A stretch of DNA of 64,000 nt. Source: Sphingomonas canadensis (GTDB lineage: Bacteria > Pseudomonadota > Alphaproteobacteria > Sphingomonadales > Sphingomonadaceae). The notes under the pieces are model-generated. The model was not told the DNA's origin. It was given only the letters and a program-made list of their open reading frames with translations, and ran no database searches. Positions within the stretch are counted from its first letter, which is position 1; each line of letters opens with the position of its first letter. The position numbers and the translations under genes were made by a program. Where the stretch lies: assembly GCF_026013525.1 (NCBI RefSeq), contig NZ_JAPDRA010000001.1, positions 656,949-720,948 on the forward strand, in the 5' to 3' direction. Of this stretch, positions 10,801-18,380 are shown in pieces.

Positions 10801-11151
10801 CGCGAGCCGGGCAACGACGGTGTCCAGGATCCAGTTGAGTTCTTGCCGGTCGGTGTCGACGAGCACCTCACGCGCGAGCGCGTCTTCCAGAAACACCAAG
10901 GCGGCGGCGGCTCGCGCCGCGATTCCCTTTTCGGCATCTGCATAGAGCCGGTATTGCGAAGCGACCCACAGCCAGCGGACGATCTGCTGCCTGGGGAAGT
11001 CGGGTCGAGCCAATGCCTCGGTCAAGCGTTCGGAAAGATGCACGAGTCGATCGGTGCCTGCGTCCAGGCCGTGCTCGAAGGACTGCTCGAGCCTCAGCAT
11101 CCGCGCGGTCAGTTCGTCGGCGCGTGATTTTTTGGGATACCAATAGCTCAT
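7834..11151 (-). CDS. large DrmE-like protein of the DISARM-related operon
   Basis: 1105-residue protein without a confidently recognised catalytic motif. Residues around 220-245 (VDDQVGMLGLIDDIYVLEWA) resemble the YkvA/DUF1232 segment. The middle (about 420-560) alternates predicted strands and helices (AVLLVGSRAKLDRFL, LLYACADAATACDLVA, DAWHILVDGGGSGRAL) like a RecA-type fold that has lost its Walker A, and the C-terminal part (about 740-1080) is mixed alpha/beta. By position (promoter-proximal, before drmA-drmB) and size it matches DrmE of class 2 DISARM; that link is inferred from context, not from a diagnostic motif. ATG 11151 overlaps the upstream small ORF and the stop overlaps the helicase gene, each by 4 bases. 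Confidence 0.7.
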   Translation of the reverse strand: MSYWYPKKSRADELTARMLRLEQSFEHGLDAGTDRLVHLSERLTEALARPDFPRQQIVRWLWVASQYRLYADAEKGIAARAAAALVFLEDALAREVLVDTDRQELNWILDTVVARLATLVGPARLKGCLSTAELTHIDERLSRYDEAEPFDVDAVVSTVRRQLDLLAQFGDLGEFTGLSAKTEALIAAAARPGSENAPARAALRYLAELHDVVDDQVGMLGLIDDIYVLEWAYAAVENQTLCLPILEAMSRRRPFVATVGLGTAGTPLDRFGCYVTCAALTTLAAPSAGALVLREVGPYAVIAAVAAAIEGAVSQSDAFDQEMELWAQGCPVTISDGTVTFHARYGGRVDGTARARWRLHVAEAGTITVGEEVLPYLARSAREWKRLSNGSHILAWLKDRNVDSLVGLTGHGRRRPQRHEAVLLVGSRAKLDRFLPAMWPQGMTPAALVGARWIDAHGQPHDLPGSATDRPLLYACADAATACDLVADPPEHIDAWHILVDGGGSGRALHAALAASDRLDGTHLCIFANLHERESVSGLVDHGIKDVWYLEDQDVEVPPIVHPGRSDEIDPLARFFARRSAHWNAAYAVVLGNDPFLEAVAECLRRGNGRRHDDPALDALDLTVAAFLRRATGHPLPDDEDRRALKTLASAIVGQASTLALFETHAAEVRTLFADYTPDASGGDRRDALLELGSSLGGEEAVAVVCRSTATADRCRHEAAATEALRGFEWITIEALRASAPYDRVVVPGWLGRHTMRELSNVGFGARTDMLLLPFERRWYEKTMSAARRFERGLEHGTAKLLKSLIDDSAEAAEPRWHEQAARRVELQAANDVEPIDDTPETAQAEARAVDGIRKALPSVSHRSETAKAQLVLFAEPGAFALLPPAGHIIVLPEEADAALPVADRRLLLPVSSLKPGMLMALPLETDRDLVDAWADRILNDGGEVRARADRWKFALKRHFASTGESYAEFARRLDAAGERRDALTVRSWASDTRSVAPRNYRRVLPVVAELIDDAELRAGLAETQAAIDAVYGARADATDAILREIFSGAIDLSSPTISFEIEGRRLVYTLLRVERIAGIQDVPAELIGRRLRLADLPPREDAPE

Positions 11152-11372
11152 GTTCGGACGGATCCGATGTCGCCGCCGCTTTCGCCCGACTTCGATGCCC
11201 GCCTCAGCACCAGGATTCTCTCGGCATTGCTCGGCAGCTCCCCCGCGTCGATACTATCGACAACTTCGCTGAAATAGGAAGTTAAAGTCGAGCCTTTCGT
11301 CGATCGGTAAATATCGCCGAAGCGGATGAATTGTCCGGCTGGAATGCGCCGTTGTGCTTTTGCGGGGCGCAC
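11148..11372 (-). CDS. small 74-aa protein at head of DISARM-like operon
   Basis: Short ORF of 74 residues, mostly polar, with no membrane segment, signal peptide or metal ligand pattern. It is not recognised. The reason to accept it is architecture: its TGA overlaps the ATG of the DrmE-like gene as ATGA, exactly as at the three other junctions of this operon. The start at 11372 is uncertain; a later in-frame start would give a protein of roughly 60 residues. It could be a small regulator or an accessory subunit, or merely a leader peptide that couples translation of the next gene. Confidence 0.5.
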   Translation of the reverse strand: MRPAKAQRRIPAGQFIRFGDIYRSTKGSTLTSYFSEVVDSIDAGELPSNAERILVLRRASKSGESGGDIGSVRT

Positions 11373-11404
11373 CGACGCTTATGGACGACGTCTGGACGCA
11401 TCGA

Positions 11405-11439
11405 ACAGGCGATTATGCCGGCACGCCTGTGCGCAGGCG
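11405..11439. promoter_or_regulatory. operator-like CAGGCG half-site cluster in divergent region
   Basis: Within the 136-bp region between the DISARM-like operon (leftward) and the GIY-YIG gene (rightward) there is a perfect inverted repeat, ACAGGCG (11405-11411) and CGCCTGT (11424-11430) with 12 bases between. A further CAGGCG at 11434-11439 pairs with the same CGCCTG across a 4-base gap. Three half-sites in alternating orientation suggest a dimeric repressor site controlling both directions. No matching regulator is evident; the 74-aa protein is one candidate. Confidence 0.4.
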
Positions 11440-11508
11440 GACAAATCGAGTCTTGAGCCGAAACTCCGAGCGGACCATCAAGGCTTGGGAAAACGAAGGA
11501 GCGGATGC

Positions 11509-13194
11509 TTGGCGACGACGCCGATACTTTTCAACGATCTTCTGCGGGAAAGGGGCATCCAGCCTGCGGACGTGCGTTTGTTGCGCCACCACACCGATCC
11601 TGGGCTCGACGGCCAGTCGCTTCATGACCTTTGGATGCGCGACCGCGAAGGGTTCGAGCTGTACCAGAGGACACAAAAGGCAAACGAGCGGCTCTTGCGA
11701 ACCGGCAAGATATGGGCGGCGTTCACCTCGCCCACACCTGGAGTCAGCTTGTTCGTCGGATTGTACGATGCGCGCTTCGAGAAGACCGCGGTTGCCGAAT
11801 GGGACTGTCCTTATCGCGGCGACCGTCCGGGCCGGGGCGATCCGGTCGATTTGTACGCGACCAAGCTTCGTCCGGAGCTCGCGGAGCATATCGGAACGCT
11901 GGCGGTCGGTTGGGATCCCGCGTCGATCCGCAGCTGGAAGCGTTACGCGGCAAATGCCCCATTCGTGGTCGAATCGCAGATCGATGCGGCTCTTCCGCTG
12001 ATCGAGACGCTCGAGGATCTCACCCGTAATCTGATGGCGTTCGAGCGGCTACGCAGCGACCCGGGCGATCCGGAACGCGGTTCCTATCTCGGGTTTGTTC
12101 AGCGCGGGCACTGCTTCCTGCCCTACACCACCCCCGACGGCATTGCCTTCGCGCCGTCGCGGCTGCTCGGGTACAAAGAAAACACGCTTGAGCGACATGC
12201 CGCAAACGGCGGGAAGGACGGAAGAGACAGCGATCCTGCGATCGCGGGCATCGTCGGTTCGACTTACGCAGAAAGTGCGGAGCTCGAGCGCGCCTATCGC
12301 GCCTTTTGCGGTGCGAACGGCCTGAGCGTGCATGACCGAAAGCGCAAATATTGGCCGGTGCTCGAGCTGAGCCTCAGCCCACGCGCGCTTCCCCCGAGGG
12401 CACGTTTTTCGGTCGGTGCGCTCTACACGCGGGGCGAGGTCGCGGAGATGATCGGGCTCCAGACGCGGCGCGGCGGTAATTGGGATACCGGCTATGCGCA
12501 AGTGGACGGCGAATTCTTCGTGTTCGCGAATGTCGGCAGCAAGGGCCGTACGGGGCACGACTATCCGAACCGTTGGCACGGCAAGCAGCTGATCTGGTCG
12601 GCTAAGACCGGGACTCGGCTTGGTCAAAGCCAGATTGTCGCACTGCTCTCAGGGGAGCACCCGGTGCATATCTTTTGGCGTGCTGGTGAACGCGAGCGCT
12701 TCACCTATGCGGGACTTGCGGCGCCGCTCGAGGTCGAGGACACGACGCCGGTGCGGGTGCGTTGGGATTTGGATCCGGGTCCAGGCCGCAGAATCGGTGC
12801 CGATACCTCTTCGGCGCACAATCGACGCGGCCCCCCACCGATCGCGGGGGCGCGCACTACCATCTACGGAGACGGTCCAACCAGTGTTTATCTGCTCGAG
12901 CTCGACGGGCCGATCGCTCAGCTGTTTCCGACGCTTCCCGAAAAGAGCCGCGTGATCAAAATCGGCATATCGAACGATCCGCTGCGCCGCGTCGGCGACT
13001 TGTCGTGCGGCCTGCCTCCGGGCTGCGCACTCGGCTGGCGGATCGTGGCGACACGCCTGTTCCCAACGGGACGAGAAGCGTTCGACGTCGAATCGATGCT
13101 GCTTGAGCGGTTGCGTTTAAACGGCTGGTCTCTTGGCGGTGAATTTGCTGCGGTCTCCGACGCGGACCTCGCCCGCCTCACTACGTTGGCGTGA
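11509..13194 (+). CDS. GIY-YIG / T5orf172-type nuclease family protein
   Basis: 561-residue protein. Start chosen at TTG 11509: a strong AAGGAG ribosome site lies 7 bases upstream, and the N-terminus then reads ATTPILFNDLLRERG, as in related nucleases; the frame stays open upstream without a good start. The N-terminal 200 residues (PADVRLLRHHTD, DLWMRDREGFELYQ, SLFVGLYDARF) look like the specificity or substrate-binding half seen in GIY-YIG proteins of restriction loci. The C-terminal ~100 residues carry the nuclease-like core: VYLLEL, then VIKIGISNDPLRRVGDLS and FDVESMLLERL, where K, R and E could be catalytic. It probably cuts DNA. It is divergent from the DISARM-like operon and 153 bases upstream of the phosphorylase-like gene, so it could serve either system. 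Confidence 0.75.
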   Translation: MATTPILFNDLLRERGIQPADVRLLRHHTDPGLDGQSLHDLWMRDREGFELYQRTQKANERLLRTGKIWAAFTSPTPGVSLFVGLYDARFEKTAVAEWDCPYRGDRPGRGDPVDLYATKLRPELAEHIGTLAVGWDPASIRSWKRYAANAPFVVESQIDAALPLIETLEDLTRNLMAFERLRSDPGDPERGSYLGFVQRGHCFLPYTTPDGIAFAPSRLLGYKENTLERHAANGGKDGRDSDPAIAGIVGSTYAESAELERAYRAFCGANGLSVHDRKRKYWPVLELSLSPRALPPRARFSVGALYTRGEVAEMIGLQTRRGGNWDTGYAQVDGEFFVFANVGSKGRTGHDYPNRWHGKQLIWSAKTGTRLGQSQIVALLSGEHPVHIFWRAGERERFTYAGLAAPLEVEDTTPVRVRWDLDPGPGRRIGADTSSAHNRRGPPPIAGARTTIYGDGPTSVYLLELDGPIAQLFPTLPEKSRVIKIGISNDPLRRVGDLSCGLPPGCALGWRIVATRLFPTGREAFDVESMLLERLRLNGWSLGGEFAAVSDADLARLTTLA

Positions 13195-13347
13195 GATTCG
13201 CGCGATCGACAGGAAGTGCCCCTGGCGGCGGGCGCAGCTCCGACGGTGTGGCGAAACCGTGCTCGACGGTGCACAGACGTTTGCGGGCGCTCATGAACAA
13301 ACAGAGCCCAAACGCACAGTGCAGGATCGCGCGGACGAGGAAGAACG

Positions 13348-14490
13348 ATGCACGCCGATTACGTTGAGGTTGTAGACAGGGCGGTTCACGGAGGGCTTCC
13401 GCTTGGCCAAATCGCGGACCTCGCCATCCGGCTGGCGGCATCCGGCAACCGCCTCGATCTCGCACAGGCCGACACGGCCGACATCGCGTCGACGGGCGGT
13501 CCTACCAGCCTATCGACTCTGTTGTGCCCTCCGATGCTCGTCGCGATCGGCCGGCGCGTGCCGAAGCTGGGGGTTCCGGGACGTCCGGCCGGCGGAGTCG
13601 ACGTGCTCGGCACGATTCCCGGGTACCGGACGGCTCTCGACGTGGTCGCCGCCGAACAGGTGCTTGCGATGTGCAACTACGTCCATATCGATGCCGGCGC
13701 GAGCTTCGCCCCGGCGGATGCGGCGCTCTTTCGATATCGCCAACAAGTAGGAGCGCAGGCGGTCCCCGATCTCGCAATCGCCAGCCTGTTGTCGAAAAAG
13801 ATCGCGGTGGGGGTCAAGCGGGTCGGTCTTGAGGTGAGAGTGGCCGACCACGGCAATTTCGGCTCCGATTTCGCAGAAGCGAGGCAGGCCTCCCGTAAAT
13901 TCTGCGATGTGGCGCGCATTCTCGGCATGGACGCGGTTTGCGTGTTAACCGATGCGAGCCGGCCGTTTCAGCCGTTCGTCGGCCGTGGCGAGGCGTTGTT
14001 GGCTTTCAAGCTCGTCTTGGACGGCGAGGAAAACGACTGGCTCGCCGAGCACCTCGATGTCTGCACCACGATGGTGTCCACGATTGGGGGAGCAGTGGAG
14101 GTCGATCGCCGAGCGATGTCCAGCGCCGCCATTCGGAACATAGAAGCGCAGGGCGGGTCCGAACGCAGGTTTCGAGAATATGCGAACGAGATTGCACGCC
14201 GTCACGGTCGACCGCTCATTGCCGAGGCGGCAGGATATGTCCGCTACGACCTCGGCAAGCTTCGCAATGCTGTCATCCAGGCGCAAGGTGCGTCGGCCGG
14301 CTATGCGGATGACGCCGGCGTGATTCTCAAGGTCCGCGCCGGCGATCGTGTCGAGCCCAAGGAAGAGTTGTTGTCCGTACGTTGCCCGGAGGCTGCACGG
14401 CTGACTTTCGAAGCCGCGCTGCGGAGCGCGATTGAAATCGACGCGACGCCGACAGGCTCGCCGGCGGCAATGGAGTTTGTGCATGTCTGA
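13348..14490 (+). CDS. diverged thymidine/pyrimidine-nucleoside phosphorylase-like protein
   Basis: 380-residue protein of the thymidine phosphorylase (DeoA/TrpD-like) fold. Family features seen: DIASTGG at 45-51 (the phosphate-loop block), VPGRPAGGVDVLGTIPGY at 76-93, and SLLSKKIAVGV at 146-156, where Ser and Lys of the pyrimidine-base pocket are kept; a C-terminal DAGVILKVRAGDRVEPKE block matches the family's last domain. At about 380 residues it is shorter than bacterial DeoA (about 440). The Lys that normally follows Asp in the phosphate loop is Ile46 and the next His is Ala47, so ordinary phosphorolysis may be lost or altered (comparison from memory). It overlaps the kinase/ATPase gene by 8 bases, so the two probably act together. 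A role in sensing or depleting nucleosides is inferred. Confidence 0.75.
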   Translation: MHADYVEVVDRAVHGGLPLGQIADLAIRLAASGNRLDLAQADTADIASTGGPTSLSTLLCPPMLVAIGRRVPKLGVPGRPAGGVDVLGTIPGYRTALDVVAAEQVLAMCNYVHIDAGASFAPADAALFRYRQQVGAQAVPDLAIASLLSKKIAVGVKRVGLEVRVADHGNFGSDFAEARQASRKFCDVARILGMDAVCVLTDASRPFQPFVGRGEALLAFKLVLDGEENDWLAEHLDVCTTMVSTIGGAVEVDRRAMSSAAIRNIEAQGGSERRFREYANEIARRHGRPLIAEAAGYVRYDLGKLRNAVIQAQGASAGYADDAGVILKVRAGDRVEPKEELLSVRCPEAARLTFEAALRSAIEIDATPTGSPAAMEFVHV

Positions 14491-17400
14491 AAGTGGAAAA
14501 TACTGCTGCTTCAACTGCCCCTCCAACGATTATTCGCGCAAGCGGCTGTCGGACAAATGTCCGACCTGCGACCAGGAATACGGCTTTCCGCTGACCTCGG
14601 CGCCGACCAAGATCGACAAGTTCGAGATCGAACGGCCATTGGGGCGAGGTTTTTACGGAGCTGCGTTCGTCGGAAGGCGCGCCGGCCCGATCCGGCCGCA
14701 ACGCGTCCTCAAGGTCACCCCAAAGGCGATGTACGAAAAGTTGGGCAAAGACTTCGAGGAAGAAGTTCGCCGTCATGCCGAGGTCGCTGCGGGTGCGGAG
14801 TTCATTGTCGGCGTGGAGGACATGTTCGATGCGGACGTCGACTTCGGCGGCACGGTGCTCCCGTGCCACGTGGTCGAGCTGGCCTATGTCGACGGGGAGC
14901 CGTTGGAAGAGTATTTATCCGGCCGCTTGCCTCTCGGCGCTGCGCAGGCTGCTCAGATCGCATGCGACCTGTTCCGGTTGCGCGACGAATTCGAGCTTCG
15001 TCTCAAGCACCATAACGACCTGCACGCGGCAAATATCGTCGTAGAACGACTGCCGAAGGCATCCTGGCGCCGAGGCGATGCGATCGAGCCGGGTTTGCGG
15101 GCGAAGGCGATCGATTTGGGATCCGTGGCGCCGGACCGTCGCTCGGGAGGCATCCATGTCGGCGACATCCATTGGATCGGCGAGCATCTGCAACGGATGG
15201 CCGAGCGCCTGCTCATGGAGGGCGAGGAGGCCGCCGATCTCGACAAACGGGTCGCGCTCAAGCTGCTGGGGATCGCGCAATCGTTGGCTGCAACCACCGA
15301 AAATCAGCGCCCTCCCTCGGCCGAGGACATGGTCCGCCTCATTCGTACCGAATATCATAAGGTGGCGGAGCCGTGGCGACCCTGGCGCGAGAACCTCGTG
15401 CTGCGCCGCTTCGAGGAGTCGTACAACGCGCAGACGATGGACGCCTGGTACGTCCCACAGCTGCTCGTCGATCCCGAGAATACTTGGGTCGACAGAGTGA
15501 GCGCCCCTGGCCCCCTGGTCATGACCGGCATGCGAGGGTGCGGCAAGACGATGCTGTTGCACTCGGTCCAGTTTCATGCCCGCGCCGCGGTCCGATCGGG
15601 AGAGGGCGAGGCGGACGCGATCAATCGTATCAAGCAGGACAAATATGTTGGTCTGTTCGTATCCGCGCAGCGGCTGATACCGATACGGAAGGACGAAGCT
15701 CGACCGTCCGCCGAGCAGTTGTTCGCACGGCTGGTGGTCGCATATGCGGCGGCCGCAGCGCGTGCTTTGGCGCACCTCGACGACCTCGACCCCACTGCGG
15801 TCGAGCCGGACGCGGCTGCGGCGATCGCGCGGGCGGTCTCCGAGGTTCTCGAGCCGGCTCCAAGTATCCCGGAGCCAGCTACGATCGAGCAGTTGGAGCG
15901 CTCGCTCGTGGACCTTTTGGTTCGGCTCAGCCGGGTCGACAGCGAATATCGCATCGCAACCACGCCTGCCATCGCATTTCCGCATCTCGCTTCGGCGGTT
16001 CGCGCTTCCGCTGCGGTCTGGCGCAACGCGCAGGTGCTGTTCCTGCTGGACGACGTGTCGACACGTTATCTCGACACAAGCCGGATCGAAGAGCTGTTGT
16101 CGGCACTAATCTTCCAGAACGCCGACTGTGCGTTTAAGCTGACCTCTGAAGCGCAGACAATCTTTCTCACGCTCAAATCGCCCGGTGAGCTGCATCCGGC
16201 CGCTGCGGGACGCGACTTTCAAACTTTCGATCTCGGTGCCGAGGTTTATGAACGGTTGAAGCGGCCGGGCGGAGGCAGGGATTTCGTCAACGCGATCCTT
16301 AAGGCACGTTCCCGCTTCAATCCCGGTCACCCGAACGCCGAGCCGAAGGACGTGCTGGGCGACATCGATCTCGAATCGATAGCGCGTGGTATCGTCAGCA
16401 CCCAGCCGACATCCGGCGACCGCAAGAAGTTGTATCGCGGGTTGAGCGCCCTCACCGGCGTGTGCGTCGGCGACATTGGGAGCGTCATTCAAATCTATCA
16501 AGCGATCATCGCGCGCGGGAGCAAGGAGCTTCCCGTGCCGCCGCAGCATCAGAGCGCCGCGTTTCAGGATTTCTGCGCGCGCTATCTGTACCATCTCGAT
16601 CGCCGTGACAGCGATTTGAAGGCGGTGGCGATGAGCTTCGCCGAGGCATCCTATCATCTTCTGATGCAATCGGGAAAAGACCCCGCGTCGAAGCGACTGC
16701 GGCAGTACACGTCGATCTATGTGAGGATCACGTCGGGCGACGTCGAGGAGCAGATGGCGCGGCTTCGCGAACTCGTCGATGCGGGCGTATTCGTGTTCAC
16801 CGGCGCGGCGCCCCGAACGAAGACGCGCGACTCGAATCCTACGCAACAGTTTCAGCTGTCGTACCGCAAGCTTTACGGTCTGGTGAACTCAATCGGTCTT
16901 GCAGAGCGCGATCGGTTTGAGCTCTCGGGTGAGGGCCTGGAAGAATGGCTTCGCAATCCCAAGGCCGGCAAGGAAATCCTCCTTCGCAACTTGGTCACCG
17001 CGGATTCGTGGGACGAGGCCGACGAGGCGGCGGTTCCATCGGTCGAGCGGCCGCGTGAATTCTTCCGAACTCCACCTGTGCAGCTGATCTTCCCCGACAC
17101 GTCGCCCACTCAGGAGGTGGGCGCCGAGCCGATCGTTTCCTCCGCGCTTGAAATGCCGTCGGTCCGGCGATTTGGACTCGATGAAATGCGCGACACTGTC
17201 GACATGCTGCTGGTCGGCTTGGGCTTTGAAGATCGAACGCCGATATCCTTCGACCGCTTGCTTGACGCCACCCGCCCCCGGCGAATTTTGGCCGCCCGGT
17301 ACGCAGTGGCGGGACACGCGGACGCCATGCTTGCAAGGGCCGCAAGCCGAGGCATAGAGGTCGAAGAACTGTCCTACGACGCGATTCGTAGCGGACAGCT

Positions 17401-18130
17401 GCCCAAACTCGAAGGCGAGGTGGTGGTCGACATTACCGGTCTCGCCAAGCCCGCGCTTTTCAAGATTGTGCGCGCGGGCCTGCTGGAGCGCCGTTCACTC
17501 ACAATCGCCTACACGGCAGCCGAGCTATATTCGCCGAACGAAGCCGAGCTTCAGGCAGTGCTGGACGCTCATGCATCATACAATCGGCACGAAACGCTTG
17601 CCGCCCTCAAGTCCGTGCTCACCGGGGAACAGGGCCCCTATCGCCCCATTTCCCTGCTCACGACCGAAAGTGACGGTACCCGCAAGCGCGGGCTGTGTGC
17701 GTTCGCGTCCGCGAAGCACGAGCGAATCCTGCATCTGATGGAGGCGCGGGAATACGATACGGTCGAGCTGCTGGTCGACGCAGCGGACACCGCCCGCGCC
17801 AAGGTCGCAGAGATGGCGGGGCGCGTAGCCCTTGAAGAGAGCCGGGCCGGCGAATTGGTGTCGGCGGACGCCTCCGATCTCGAAGCCGTCCTGTCGATCA
17901 TCGCACGCACGCACCAGAGTTGGTATGTCGACGGGGGCTTCAATTTCGAGCTGGGGCTGACGGGTAACAAGGTTCAGGCGACTGCGGCCGCGATCTTGGG
18001 ATCGATCCTTCCCGTCAACGAAGCCTGGTACGTAGCGCCCGCGACGTTCGATGCGGGCCGATTCACCCAGGGAGTGGGTGCGACCACGCTCTACCAAATC
18101 GAGCGTCGCGATCCGCTAGCCGAAGCATGA
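14483..18130 (+). CDS. Zn-ribbon / protein kinase / P-loop ATPase multidomain protein
   Basis: 1215-residue multidomain protein; ATG 14483 overlaps the end of the phosphorylase-like gene. Domains in order: zinc ribbon (C9-x2-C12, C26-x2-C29); protein kinase with glycine loop LGRGFYGAAF (53-62), Lys77, catalytic HHNDLHAAN (D179) and the DFG equivalent DLG (D211), all apparently intact; a P-loop ATPase with GMRGCGKT (349-356) and Walker B LFLLDDVS (D523-D524), of the ORC/STAND-like type; a middle region that may be winged-helix; and a C-terminal alpha/beta domain from about 894 with GLGFEDRTP, VVDITGLAKPALFKIV (D983) and GLTGNKVQATAAA. That last domain vaguely recalls CARF-type Rossmann folds. 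Kinase plus ATPase plus a possible ligand-binding domain suggests a sensor-effector defence protein; this is inference. No membrane segment. Confidence 0.75.
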   Translation: MSESGKYCCFNCPSNDYSRKRLSDKCPTCDQEYGFPLTSAPTKIDKFEIERPLGRGFYGAAFVGRRAGPIRPQRVLKVTPKAMYEKLGKDFEEEVRRHAEVAAGAEFIVGVEDMFDADVDFGGTVLPCHVVELAYVDGEPLEEYLSGRLPLGAAQAAQIACDLFRLRDEFELRLKHHNDLHAANIVVERLPKASWRRGDAIEPGLRAKAIDLGSVAPDRRSGGIHVGDIHWIGEHLQRMAERLLMEGEEAADLDKRVALKLLGIAQSLAATTENQRPPSAEDMVRLIRTEYHKVAEPWRPWRENLVLRRFEESYNAQTMDAWYVPQLLVDPENTWVDRVSAPGPLVMTGMRGCGKTMLLHSVQFHARAAVRSGEGEADAINRIKQDKYVGLFVSAQRLIPIRKDEARPSAEQLFARLVVAYAAAAARALAHLDDLDPTAVEPDAAAAIARAVSEVLEPAPSIPEPATIEQLERSLVDLLVRLSRVDSEYRIATTPAIAFPHLASAVRASAAVWRNAQVLFLLDDVSTRYLDTSRIEELLSALIFQNADCAFKLTSEAQTIFLTLKSPGELHPAAAGRDFQTFDLGAEVYERLKRPGGGRDFVNAILKARSRFNPGHPNAEPKDVLGDIDLESIARGIVSTQPTSGDRKKLYRGLSALTGVCVGDIGSVIQIYQAIIARGSKELPVPPQHQSAAFQDFCARYLYHLDRRDSDLKAVAMSFAEASYHLLMQSGKDPASKRLRQYTSIYVRITSGDVEEQMARLRELVDAGVFVFTGAAPRTKTRDSNPTQQFQLSYRKLYGLVNSIGLAERDRFELSGEGLEEWLRNPKAGKEILLRNLVTADSWDEADEAAVPSVERPREFFRTPPVQLIFPDTSPTQEVGAEPIVSSALEMPSVRRFGLDEMRDTVDMLLVGLGFEDRTPISFDRLLDATRPRRILAARYAVAGHADAMLARAASRGIEVEELSYDAIRSGQLPKLEGEVVVDITGLAKPALFKIVRAGLLERRSLTIAYTAAELYSPNEAELQAVLDAHASYNRHETLAALKSVLTGEQGPYRPISLLTTESDGTRKRGLCAFASAKHERILHLMEAREYDTVELLVDAADTARAKVAEMAGRVALEESRAGELVSADASDLEAVLSIIARTHQSWYVDGGFNFELGLTGNKVQATAAAILGSILPVNEAWYVAPATFDAGRFTQGVGATTLYQIERRDPLAEA

Positions 18131-18380
18131 CCGACAGCTCTCCGAACTGCGACCGATAGGAGTTGAGTGAAGGCCAGCCCAGACCCCCGCTCAGGGAAGC
18201 GAATACCTAGATTGTCAGGCAAATGTCATCGCCATTCAGATTTCATACCTCCAGGCGAAGTCAGCTGAGATTCACCGGAGAGGTCTCCCGGTACCCTAGC
18301 GAGTATCTGATCCCGGACGCCCAATTCACTGAGATTCGCGGCTGAGCCCGAGCGGATGAGTCGCGCGGGCGGAGGCCCGC

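Noticed and set aside
18131..18380. Promoter for traG (TTGTCA near 18212)
   Set aside because: No convincing -10 at the right distance; left unannotated.
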